A stretch of DNA of 64,000 nucleotides, taken from contig OX442428.1 of NCBI GenBank assembly GCA_949361645.1, forward strand, positions 8,091,049 to 8,155,048, read 5' to 3'. The stretch is from Spongilla lacustris. Its lineage: Eukaryota > Porifera > Demospongiae > Spongillida > Spongillidae. The notes under the pieces are model-generated. The model was not told the origin of the DNA. It worked only from the letters and a program-made list of their open reading frames with translations, and searched no databases. Shown here in pieces: positions 1 through 12,500 of this stretch. How positions within the stretch are numbered: the first letter of the stretch is position 1; every line of letters begins with the position of its first letter. The translations under genes and the position numbers were made by a program.

Positions 1-127
<127 letters not shown>

Positions 128-381
128 GACTATGAAGCAAATATAAACCAGAGCCGAAAAGCACGATTCTTTTTTTAAAGTAATAGTACCACAAAATTAC
201 TCTAGTTTATGACTGCTACCTATTGTAAAGCATCCCAAAACACTTCACTTTATACATGTATATAGCACACAATATACCGCCAAGCAATATTCAATTTGTT
301 GCCACATAAGAACCATAAGGCCTTAGAAGTGCAATGAGTGGGTAGGTCTATAAAATTATTTTTGGTTATGGGTACACCTAA

Positions 382-538
382 CATCATACACCTAACATCA
401 TACACCTAACATCATACACCTAACATCATACACCTAACATCATACACCTAACATCATACATCTAACATCATACACATAACATCATACATCTAACATCATA
501 CACATAACATCATACATCTAACATCATACACCTAACAT
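382..538. repeat. 14-bp tandem repeat
   Basis: About eleven copies of a 14-bp unit built on ATCATACACCTAAC, with C/T and C/A changes in the later copies. It lies in gene-free DNA. Confidence 0.9.
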
Positions 539-1863
539 AATGTTAAGTGTATTTGACACCTGTAAATGTAGGTTTTAAACAGCATATCAAATGCACACAT
601 GTAATGATGAGAATCATGCATGTGTCATACCACAACTTCCATCCCTGGAACAGAAGACACATAACTGTCATCAAAAGAATACCACACTTGCAATAAGCAG
701 TATATAAATACAGTGCCATGTTTATAAAATTATATCTGAGAGTTATGTAAATACAGAGCATTGAACACCTAGTAATGCCCAGTAGAGAAGGTGTGGCTTA
801 GAAGGTGTGGCTTACAATGGCCACCAGACATTGTTCCATAGTGATACATCACTGCAATAAGGCTGTATTTAGGAGCCAATACTGGTGGACATGGAGAGGT
901 CAAGGTTTCTGAAGGTAATGGAACAATTACAATTTATTTTCTTGACAAAAAAATATAACTTACTCAAGTTCGAAATCTATTACAGTGTTCCTTTTGATTT
1001 TCACCATCCTAACAATGGATAACAAAAGCTGCTGGATCCAATGTGGGTGTGACCAGTGAAAACCTGGTTGCAATATTTTATTTGAGTTACAAGCTACATG
1101 TTGCTACCTTGCCTAACTACATGCATGTACAGTGCCAACCTTTCAGGACATGCAACAGGAGAACAATAATGGAAATTCATAATTCCAAGTCAGAAGTCAT
1201 AAAAGCCACTTCATAACCAAAGCACCACATGCTCCAATAAGAGCTTACAGTTACATGTACTGAGTTTAAACACCTAGTCAGTATGCACTCAGCTCTGGAG
1301 GCTGGCACACAAAAGGTAACCTGTTGCCGGCACCAAAAATGGATACTTTCAGTAAAACCTTAGTTTACTAATGTTTTACTGAATGGATCACTTCAAACCA
1401 GGTACTGCATTCAGCTGCCAAAATAGCTCTTTAACAAAGCATGCATTACATAATGAGGGGCAACAAATACGCCTAGCAATTTCAGACACACAAGTAAGCA
1501 TAAGGCTGATAGATTATAAGTCTGTATAATAATAGTTTACTCCAACATACCTTTCCTGATAGAATCGCTTCAAGTACATGATCAAAACTTTAGGAAATTT
1601 TGCTACAGAAACTTGTCTCTGAATTGGTACCATTTTTGAACATTTTGAACACTTCCTGTGTTGAATGGTGAAATAAAATAACACTAATTAAGGGGGAAGG
1701 AGGGAGGGGAGGGGGAGGTATCTACAGAACTGAAACATTAATACATATTATCAGGGTCATGCAATATACAAAACAAAATTATCACCACGTAAAGCATTGT
1801 TCCAATGCTTAATTCGTGTTCATACAGAAAGGGCACTTAATAACTACTAGTTATTCATAACAT

Positions 1864-1938
1864 CTACTGCAGCAGCACAATAGGATGCCTAACTTTTTCT
1901 CCATCATCATTGTCATACATTCCATCAGTGGTGAATCC
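1864..1938 (-). other. Possible terminal coding exon of an unrecognised minus-strand gene
   Basis: On the minus strand a pyrimidine-rich acceptor ending in TTATTAG is followed by 24 sense codons and a TAG stop. The peptide starts with FTTDGMYDNDDGEK and ends with VRHPIVLLQ, which looks like ordinary protein rather than repeat. I could not find a convincing upstream donor or start codon before the USP gene at 2662, and I do not recognise the family. The rest of 125-2661 (apart from the repeats) shows nothing I can call a gene. Confidence 0.25.
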
Positions 1939-2400
1939 TAATAAAAGGTAAATCAAAAAATATTTTAATTACTGCACTTCACCTTGTCTAGTACAGGAGC
2001 TTGTCCAGGGGTGCTTTTATATATTGTCCCCGGGGGCTACGTTTGCAATTATTATCATCTGTGGAAGTGAATGTCCCACACGTTTGCATGCAAAAAGGTT
2101 TATCATCTCCCATCAGGCCGTTCCATACGCAGTGTAGCTGAGGCTCGCGCATACTTACCCACTGGCCAGCTGCTTTCCAGTGGCGCATGGCATGGCTACT
2201 CGTACGTATTTTAAAATAATAATGATGTAATAACACACCGGCGGGGTAGTCCCCAGGGAAATACCCACGCCCAGGCCCCACAGACATGTAGACATTAAAT
2301 ATAATAATAGCACGACGCCTCGTCATCGTTGGAGTTGGAAAGTACACTAACAGGGACCAATTTTGTTGGACGTGTATGTCGATTCAATTTTGTGTGTGAA

Positions 2401-2495
2401 TATGTGTGTGTGTGTGTGTGTGTGTTGTGTGTGTGTGTGTGCCTGTGTGTGTGTGTTGTCTGTGTGTGTGCCTGTGTGTGTGTTGTGTGTGTGTG
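2401..2495. repeat. (TG)n microsatellite with interruptions
   Basis: TG runs broken by CC and TT interruptions, just upstream of the first USP gene. The His/Thr-rich reading frames across it are by-products of the repeat. Confidence 0.95.
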
Positions 2496-2661
2496 ACAGC
2501 GCAAGCGCAGTGCCAAATTAACATCCCTACCATTACCATGTAGCTAAGCGCTTTCCAACTTTGCATACATGTACATTTGTGATATTATAAGTCTGTACAA
2601 TGCGTGCGGTTACTTTCTACTCCGCATCATTTATGTAAAGTTTCACAAGCAAAAGTGAGCC

Positions 2662-5600
2662 ATGAGCGATGAGAAAGCCAGCACTGAGAGTGTGCAGAAT
2701 ATAGCCAGCAGTGAGGGTGTGCTGAATAAAGCCAGCAGTGAGGGTGTGCAGAATAAAGCCAGCAGTGAGGGTGTGCTGAATAAAGCCAGCACTGAGAGTG
2801 TGCAGAATAAAGCCAGCACTGAGAGTGTGCAGAATAAAGCCAGCACTGAGAGTGTGCAGAATATAGCCAGCACTGAGAGTGTGCAGAATAAAGCCAGCAC
2901 TGAGGGTGTGCTGAATAAAGATAGAGAAATGGAAGTGTGTTGTAGCACTTCAGAAACAGATCCGGCACTTTCACACAGCAGTGATCCGGTACTAACAGCA
3001 GCCAGTTCTACCAATCAGACTCGTTCAAACTTCTTAGTAAGTGTTGTAATAAATTTTATTTGAGCTAAACATTTTCCATTGTAACATCCTCCCTTTAAGG
3101 ATCATTTCATTGTCACTGTAGCAGCACACATAATAGCCATGGTAACCTAATACCCAGTCTTAATGTGTAATGCAACTTCTAGACATTAGTATGTTCTGTC
3201 CTGTACATGTATGTATGGGGTACTCCTTATATGGCTACTCCTTATATGGGCTATTTGGTACTCCTTATATGGGGTACTCCTTATATGGGGTGGGACCATT
3301 TCAAACTGGTGTCAAATTGTACCTACAGTGTACTGAAAGATATACAATGCTTTGCAAGTTAACCTTTATATGGGGTACCACTTTAGTTCATGCTCTCATT
3401 GTTCTCCCTCACAAGAACATGTGAGTAAGCGTTGGATCACACATTGGCAGTAGACCATGTAGGATTGGCAGTATGTAGGATATTGGCAGTATGTAGGAGA
3501 TTGGCAGTATGTGGGAGATTGGCAGTATGTGTTAGACTATATGGGAGATTGATGATGTCATTATTACATTAATTGTGTGATCAGAAATAAAATAACAGGA
3601 TTATAGCCTTTTTTCCTTTTTTATAAGGGATTTCTTACTGTACCTATTGCAAGTTTAGCTTGCCGCTTATTTAAAAATACTTCAAAGGAGGAATCTTCAT
3701 CACAAAGTACTCCTAATACTGGACCTCCTAATACTGGACTTCCTAATATTGGACTTCCTAATATTGGTAACACATGCTACATGAACACTGTGCTGCAATG
3801 TCTGTGCTGTACAGAGGAGCTGAAAGAACACTTTTCAAATAGTGAGTTTGAGTAATGTACTTTAAAGGCAAAACAGTTGTGTATAATACATTAAACGTTT
3901 GTGTATAATAGTTTATACAGATGATTCTTTTACCTCAGGCTCGTAGACAGCATTAGAAAAGTGGTCAGGCTGGTAACAGGACCAAAAGAAATAGCAGCTA
4001 GGGGGTCTGGGGGAGCACTGTAGCTCCCCCAGCAGGGTTTGGGGCAGATCCCCAGAAGCTAACGCATTTCCTCGAATCTGAGAGGCATTTTTGAGCAGCA
4101 AAATTTCTATGTGGCAATGAAATCTTCCCCTGCATATGATATAATGAATCAAAGTTCCAAACAAGACTTACTCAAATATAGACTCCCTTAAATGCCTACC
4201 CCCAATCAGAGATCTCTGCCCCAATTTGTAAAAAAATTGATGTCTTACTAGATAATACACCAAACGCTCGTTTAGGGAAGTTGTACTTAATGGGGTGATT
4301 AGGGTTTTCCCCGATGTCTGAAAGAATCTCAGATGACGATTGAAAGTTAGCGTCGATTGAACAGCGCTCACGTTGACTACAATAATACTAAGATTTATTT
4401 AACTATAAAATCATAAATGTGACTGGTTTTTAAAATTAGAAACAAAAAAATAGTAGCGGATTGCAATTACATGTACATGTAGCTATTCAATGGCCCAGAA
4501 CTAAACAATTATTTTGCGGGTAACCTGTGAATATAATCATTATCCATACCGGGTATGCACACAATTTTATATCGTTTTCAGCCGTTTCTCGAGGTGGGCC
4601 TTGGGCAAAAAGTGGTCAGGCTATAGCCTGAATGCCTGACCGGCTGCTACGGCCCTGTACCTAGTCATAATATTTATATCATCACCCACACACATGCTTT
4701 CATCTTACTAATTAAAATGTTGTGTTATGTTTGTATACACAAAACTACACCATGATAGCATCGCTAACACCATGACAACCTGTTCTAATTGTAGATTCTA
4801 AGTCTCTCATCATTACTTGATGCAGGCTCCTCAACCCAATCATACCACAGGATCTTGTGTGCAAGGTTGCTAGGCGACTCCAAATCTAGCGGTTTATAGT
4901 TCAGTTTTGATTGGCCACTACTTGATTTTACTGTACTTAAAATCAAGAGCAAAATAATGTTATAAAAATGAACGATGAAGAGTTACTGCCCAGGTGTTAC
5001 TGCCCAGGTGTTACTGCCCAGGTGCACCCTTTGTCAAAAAGGAGCACTGTTCTGCATGACCTAATGTATTCCTCACACAAAGCAAGAGCTATGGTGTAAC
5101 ATGGTTTATCTTTAAACCGTGAACATGCTAAATTTAAATCTACATAATATCCTAATACATCCGCATAGTCATGATTTATTTATTAAATGTAGTTATTGAT
5201 ATATTGTGAATATGCAATATTTTCAACCTGACGGGATCATTGTTAGACATACAAGCATGCATCCAAGGAGGAGGTCGACACCAAATGTTGTACACATTGC
5301 ACGCGCTGAGTGGCTGCTGCCACTGATGATATGGAGGCTGGCCTGTGATGTTGTGTTAAGACAACAAAGATCTGCAGCTGTAGAATTGTATAGATCATTT
5401 TCATACGGGCTTCTAAGTCTTCGGTGGAGTATCAGACATTGCAATACTGGCACGGAGCAAGTGCAAGACCCCAAAATGTATTTTACCATAGAGAAATGGT
5501 TATGTATGCAATGCTGACAATAGGAAGTTGGTAGCCTTAACCATTCGAAAGTTATTACGATTCAAATACATAAAGATTTAATAATTATAAACGAAGGGCC

Positions 5601-8600
5601 ATTTTCTCAGAAACTGTCCCATTTAGTTATTTAACTTGTCTCGCTAGGCTGCTATGCTGTTTAGATTTAAATGTGTTTATTGTTTCCAGTTATGCATGTT
5701 ATTAAATGTTATTAATTGATAGCTATTGGTAGTAGATACAACAGTACAGTAACACTTCATGTACCCATTCATATGTTTTAACAGATTGGGATTGTTCATG
5801 CATTCCTTTATGCAGAACATTTTGTTTTCCTGAATGAGTTTGCAACAGTGATGAGCAGTATGTGGAATGGAAAATCAGGGGACATCGATCTTAAACGTTT
5901 TAAGGTATATAAAGTTAGTAAGTTACATTTTTAAATTCAGTTTCACTATTCATTGTTAAAGGCTGGTATACACGAGGCGACTTCTGATCGATTATCAGCA
6001 AATTTCTTTGATCTTTGTGTCTACATGTCGCGCCGAATTAGAAAGGCTTTCTATTTTCTGGTGAAAAAGTGCTTGACCATAAGTGACTGATAGTTATCTA
6101 AGCTATTTACATGTCATCGTTCTGAAAGCTATTTCACCACAATTGCAACAAGTTGCCAGAATAAGTCGCCTGGAAGTCAACCCATGTGTGCCAGCCTTAA
6201 GAAGCAGCATTGTGTTCTGTTCTTTTTTTTTTAAGTTCTATTTCGATGCAAACACTTTCTTTATCATAGTGGGGTAGTTACAAGACTGTAAGGTTATGCT
6301 TTGGGAACAATGTGTGTGTTTTGGCAGTACCATATTAATGTAAGTGGCCTTGCTATCCGTTTTCTAATCCACTGGGACAGCAGAATAGTAGACATTATCT
6401 GTAGCATTAAAAATGCAATGACAGATCCCATATCATTGTGCTCTATAACAGGCTGCTCAGGCATGGGGACTAGAGCTTAGAAACATATGATATAGCCTAG
6501 AGCTTAAAAAGATATCACTATATGGGGGCATGGGGACTAGAGCTATCACAATATGGGGGCATGGGGACTAGAGCTTAAAGACTGCACAATATGGGGGCAT
6601 GGGGGCTAGAGCTTAAAGACTACACAATATGGGGGGCATGGGGGGCTAGAGCTTAAAGACTGCACAATACGGGGACAGGGGGGCTAGAGTTTAAAGACTA
6701 CACAAATGATACTCACAAAACATCAGCTTAAATGATTTCTCCCCACCTGATTTATTCAAGTTGCCTATACAAAGTGACTAGATTCATCTAAACCCTACAA
6801 CTTGCTTTTTGAAATGTCTGTACATTTACACATTGTGAAATATTTGAGCACACTAACCAGCAATGAAATTCTACAACACAGGCTGTGACATCATTTGGGG
6901 GAAGTTATCAGCAAGATTCCCAAGAGTTCTTGACAGCTATTCTTGAACAACTGCACACAGCTCTTCAGGGTCCTTCACACTACAGCAGACATTTATCAGC
7001 TGTGGCAAGCAACAATGAAAGTGTATGTTCAGTAATAAAGCAACAATATGTTCAGTAACAATGTGTTCAGTAACCAAGCTACTACCACTGCTTGCAACAT
7101 AAATAGTGGTGTGTATGTGGATGATATAAGTGGGGCAATATAAATACAGCTAGGGCAGAAATTCAGTCTCAGTACTTTGCAACTCTAATTGTTTTGTCTG
7201 AAACAGTCTACAAGTTATTTGCACATGTGTAGTTTTCGTGTCAGCTGTTTGTAACGTATAGGTGGGAGCTACCCAAGCTGACGAATGCTGGTCGGAGTAT
7301 TTGTCCTCACATGGCAGCTCTGTGGTGGTTGATCTGTTTGAAGGACAGCTTCAAACACGTCTACAGTGTGGAAATTTGTGCAACCCTGTATGTCTGCATG
7401 CATATTGTAGCCATGGTTACATATCCTTCTACAGCCAGTGGAGAAGTTTGACCCCTTTATGTTCATGCCCGTTCCTGTTCCAAATGCTGGAAGTGAGGTA
7501 AGATTTTCATGTGGATACCGGTATGTTAGAGTTATTGTAACAATTGGCTAATTTTGACACACAAAGGACAATTACACTTAAAAGTTCCAGGTGTATAATT
7601 ATACTAATAGCATGTGTGCACACACATAAACACTTGTATTGTTTTAAGCAGTAGTAAATGTTGCTGGTTCACAGTAATGTAAGGGTATCAGACTTACTAT
7701 TATTTCCAGTTGTACATCAGTACCTCTTGAGATACCTGGGTATAACTAAGTATAACATTAGTTGTGTTATGCATTACTGTTCCACATAGTATACTCCAGT
7801 ATACTCTCTGACCTGTTTTAATCTACTTACTTTGTAAGCTATAACTGTGCAAACATTTATTAACAGGAAAAAGTTTCGCTGTATAGCTGTATTGTATCAA
7901 AAGACTCCATAGATGATTGGTAAGTTGCAGTATAAAATAGATGGGATTGGAAGATATCATTTGTCCCAGGCCATGTCCTAAGTGCAAGAAGCATGTTACT
8001 GTTGAACGAACTATTGCTATCACTAAAGCACCGAAAATTCTGATGATATATCTGAAGAGGTTTAACCAAAACATGTAAGTAGCTACTCCACTTATTTCAG
8101 TGGACATTTTGTATGTACCCCATTTCATAACCCAGGGATGGAACAGCATACAAAGTTACAACGTTTATAAACTATCCACTTCAGTAAGTCATAAGGATTG
8201 TGATGCATGCACATCAGTGGCTTCATCCTGTACTGCTAAGGTTGGACATGTCAGGATACTGCCTACCTGGGAATGGTACTAACACTGGCCATGAATATGA
8301 TTTATTTGCAGTAATAAATCATTATGGGAACATCACAAGTGGTCACTGTAAGCTAATGTTGTGACTTGAGTAGTACTTACATGCAGCCTGGGACATACAG
8401 ATACTGCATGCTGCAAACATGGAGATAAATGGATTATGTTTAGTGATAAGAAGGTGACACCCTGCAGCGAAGGACAAGTAGTAGTGAGTTATTTATTAAG
8501 TAGGGTAGTAAGTTATTTATTAAGTAGGGTAGTAAGTTATTTATTAAGTACAGTAGTAAATTATTTATTGAGTAGAGTAGTATGTTATTTATTAAGTAGT

Positions 8601-9261
8601 GTAGTAAGTTGTCTATTGAGTGGAGTAGTAAGTTATCTAATTGAGTAAAGTAGAAAGTTATCTGCATGTAATAGCTATCTATTAAAAGTCGAAAAGTAAG
8701 TTATCTATTGAGTACATTCATCATCCATGTGCTTCATTATACACTACAGACATCATCAGCCTATGTGCTGTTTTATCGAGCTAGGTTAGTGTACCATTTT
8801 CCATACATAATCCAACTACATGTACATGTCTGACGTCTTACAGAAATATGATGCAGAACTACTGCAGCCCACATGAGCACCTCAGCGCATCTGTTCACCC
8901 CAGCCCACCTGATCACCAAACCTCATCTGAGCACCAAACCTCACCTAATCACCAATCCCCACCTAATCATCTCAGTCCACCCGTTCACCAAACCCCAACT
9001 GATCATCAAACCCCAACTGATCACCTCAGCCCACCTGATCAAAATTTGGTTAGTGATTAAACTTCACTTTGCTATTCATTTCATCATAATTTGGAGCATT
9101 TCAGTAGTTATGTGAATCTCTCTATCTTGTTTGAATATAAAAAGACGCTGATCGAAAAACTTGAAGCTGAATTGGAGCAGAAGAATAGGACTATTGAAGA
9201 GTTACAGAAATTATTGGAAGAAAGAGATAAAGAAATTAGTGAATTGAAATTGAAAATATAA
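2662..9261 (+). CDS. Ubiquitin-specific protease (USP/UCH family, C19), about 14 exons
   Basis: Cysteine protease that removes ubiquitin from proteins. Exons traced: 2662-3036, 3628-3841, 5816-5904, 6882-7023, 7262-7387, 7435-7497, 7867-7919, 7970-8074, 8136-8183, 8241-8347, 8401-8483, 8750-8784, 8844-9048, 9145-9261. The Cys box is LPNIGNTCYMNTVLQCL (3757-3808); the QQDSQEFL motif follows at about 6905; the zinc-ribbon CPKC is at 7973; the His box NHYGNITSGHY ends at 8347, so all catalytic elements are present. The N-terminus (exon 1) is nine copies of a nine-residue unit of the type ASTESVQNK. After the catalytic domain come a His/Pro/Thr-rich repeat (8844-9048) and a C-terminal coiled coil ending in SELKLKI. 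I cannot assign it to a named vertebrate USP. It converges with a second USP gene 266 bp downstream. Confidence 0.9.
3842..5815. other. Large intron of the first USP gene, no exon seen
   Basis: This 2 kb intron holds a short perfect hairpin (GGGGGAGC / GCTCCCCC around 4011-4032), four copies of a 14-15-bp unit containing TTACTGCCCAGG at 4984-5024, and two copies of a GTGGTCAGGCT phrase (3961 and 4613) suggestive of an old repeat. No coding exon was recognised. Confidence 0.5.
6461..6705. repeat. Minisatellite of roughly 40 bp in a USP intron
   Basis: About six diverged copies containing GGGGACTAGAGCTTA and CACAATATGGGGG, inside the intron between exons ending 5904 and starting 6882. Confidence 0.8.
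8485..8650. repeat. 24-bp minisatellite in a USP intron
   Basis: Seven diverged copies of a unit with AGTAAGTTATTTATTAAGT, inside intron 8484-8749. Confidence 0.85.
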
Positions 9262-9526
9262 AGCAGTACTCTTTTTTTAAATTTGATGACTGCAAAATAT
9301 TTGTGTGTCACTGTATCATTATCCTAATGCTGCAACTATGCGTTATTTATACTTGTATATCTGGGAACACATATTCAGTATGAATATAAACGTTCCAATG
9401 TCATAATTGTACACACACATACTCATGTTCAGTTCAAAGTTCATATTTGTCCCAAGGCTACCACCTTCTGCGTGGTAAGAAATGTACAGTGAAAACTCTA
9501 TCAACTAAACATCCAGCAAACCTTCT

Positions 9527-12500
9527 TCACTCTATCCACTTCAATGTGTAGTATTTCTGCCATTTCCTCTTTGTCTTTGGCACTGAAAAGTCAACATTTG
9601 ATAAATCAAGTGCAGTGCCCTGGACCTGCCTCTGGCTAGCTTCAGTAATCTTTTCCTGCAGCTCTGATAAGTATTTGATGAATGTGGCGGGACTGATAAA
9701 AAGAGCTTCAGGTTAACAAAAGGCACAATTGGGCCTAATGTTTTTAAGGCTATACATGTAAGTCATTATGCATTGCACCATGGAAACAAAACCTATGTAC
9801 ATGTGTATTTCTACTCTCCGTTATCATGTAATTAAGAGTTAGCCTGTTGCTATGGTGAAGTCAACACTCACTTCACTGGACGTACTTACTTTTTACTTTC
9901 ATTTTCACAATTACTCCTTTTATAAAGAAAGACATATGCTGCTGACATCTAAAGCAATCAAAAGTAAGATAACCATTAATAATCCACTGCCTGTACAAAT
10001 ATTTACTGCAAAGTCATTACCATGGGTACCACAATGACCCCACATCACTGGTACACCATGGGTACCATAATGACCCCACATCACTGGTACACCATGGGTA
10101 CCATAATGACCCCACATCACTGGTACACCATGTGTACCATAATGACCCCACATCACTGGTACACCATGGGTACCATAATGACCCCACATCACTGGTACAC
10201 CATGGGTACCATAATGACCCCACATCACTGGTACACCATGGGTACCATAATGACCCCACATCACTGGTACACCATGGGTACCATAATGACCCCACATCAC
10301 TGGTACACCATGGGTACCATAATGACCCCACATCACTGGTACACCATGGGTACCATAATGACCCCACATCACTGGTACACCATGTGTACCATAATGACCC
10401 CACATCACTGGTACACCATGGGTACCATAATGACCCCACATCACTGGTACACCATGGGTACCATAATGACCCCACATCACTGGTACACCATGGGTACCAT
10501 AATGACCCCACATCACTGGTACACCATGTGTACCATAATGACCCCACATCACTGGTACACCATGGGTACCATAATGACCCCACATCACTGGTACACCATG
10601 GGTACCATAATGACCCCACATCACTGGTACACCATGTGTACCATAATGACCCCACATCACTGGTACACCATGGGTACCATAATGACCCCACATCACTGGT
10701 ACACCATGGGTACCATAATGACCCCACATCACTGGTACACCATGGGTACCATAATGACCCCACATCACTGGTACACCATGGGTACCATAATGACCCCACA
10801 TCACTGGTACACCATGGGTACCATAATGACCCCACATCACTGGTACACCATGGGTACCATAATGACCCCACATCACTGGTACACCATGGGTACCATAATG
10901 ACCCCACATCACTGGTACACCATGGGTACCATAATGACCCCACATCACTGGTACACCATGTGTACCATAATGACCCCACATCACTGGTACACCATGGGTA
11001 CCATAATGACCCCACATCACTGGTACACCATGGGTACCATAATGACCCCACATCACTGGTACACCATGGGTACCATAATGACCCCACATCACTGGTACAC
11101 CATGTGTACCATAATGACCCCACATCACTGGTACACCATGGGTACCATAATGACCCCACATCACTGGTACACCATGGGTACCATAATGACCCCACATCAC
11201 TGGTACACCATGGGTACCATAATGACCCCACATCACTGGTACACCATGGGTACCATAATGACCCCACATCACTGGTACACCATGGGTACCATAATGACCC
11301 CACATCACTGGTACACCATGGGTAACATTACTGGTACAGTCATGCTAATGCCCATCAATGACCATATCACTTACAAATGATAAGAAACTTTTATAATGTT
11401 ACAATTGTTCTTAGAATGTAATATAACTCTTGACCTATATAACTCCTGACTACACCCCTATATAACTCCTGACCACACCCTATATACATCCTGACCACAC
11501 CCTATATACCTCCTGACCACACCCTATATACCTGTTGGGCCACTTCAGAGGCTGGGACAGGGGTTACAGTGTCATCATCAAAACTATACCACTGGTCACC
11601 ACACTTGCTAACAGCAGTATCTGGAATGTGAAGTGGTTACATTAAAGAACTGGCCACACCCCCTGGCAGTACTCACAATGTCCACTGCTACTGTGTCTGT
11701 ACGCAGAGTGATTTATAACTGCACACAAATCGTATAATGAGTCCTCCCTTCCTGCTGTGCACACGAAGCTGTTAGATAGGTCTAGGCTATATGTACAATG
11801 AAGTAGATCTATCAGATGGGCTTCAATTAGGACACTTACTCCTTAAGGGGGAACTGAATGGGTGTGCACACTTTGTGTTGCTGTCCATTCCTATTGGAGA
11901 GCACTTTCATAACTTTCTTTATCATCATCTTGTCCTTGCTGTATACAATCATTGGAGGCATGCAAGCTTACTCATCTATTGTGTATCTCTTCAGATACAG
12001 CATTAAGAATGGAGGTGTCCTCCATAGCCGCACCTTCTTTTCCACATCAACCGTCTTGTGGCAACCAGGACAAGGCCTAAGTGGAGTAGGTTGAGTGGCT
12101 GCATCCAACTTTCAAAACGGGAAGAACTTTACAACAACAATGCCAGAGTCGTTGCCACTTTTAACTTAAACTTTAAGTCACTACCGTGAGTGAGTTGTCA
12201 ATAAATATTTAGCCTACCTGCACCTAACAGCACCCTAGCACCCTCCCTACCTACACCTAACAGCACCTTACCATCCATTTATAATCTCTTTCTTGGTGAC
12301 TTGTTGAAGACACTGTTGCAAATCCACAACCTATAAAAAAAGTATATGTACATCCACAATGGTTATTAAGTAGCATGTGGTTATTTCTGGTCATTTGAAC
12401 GTACATGTTTACTTGCAGGCACCGGAACTGATAGGAACATAAATGGATCAGATTTCAGTACAGCCTGAAGCAGAGATGATGTAATGTCATACAGTGTATG

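Noticed and set aside
10018..11325. CRISPR-like array (36-bp repeats)
   Set aside because: Units are directly adjacent with no spacers, and the context is an animal intron.
10022..11380. Long reading frames of up to 462 codons on both strands
   Set aside because: They come from the 36-bp array, which lacks stops in several frames; the array lies inside a USP intron.
11791..12094. Plus-strand frames resembling a membrane protein (FITFFIIILSLLYTIIGG)
   Set aside because: This is antisense to USP exons and an intron on the minus strand; hydrophobicity is incidental.
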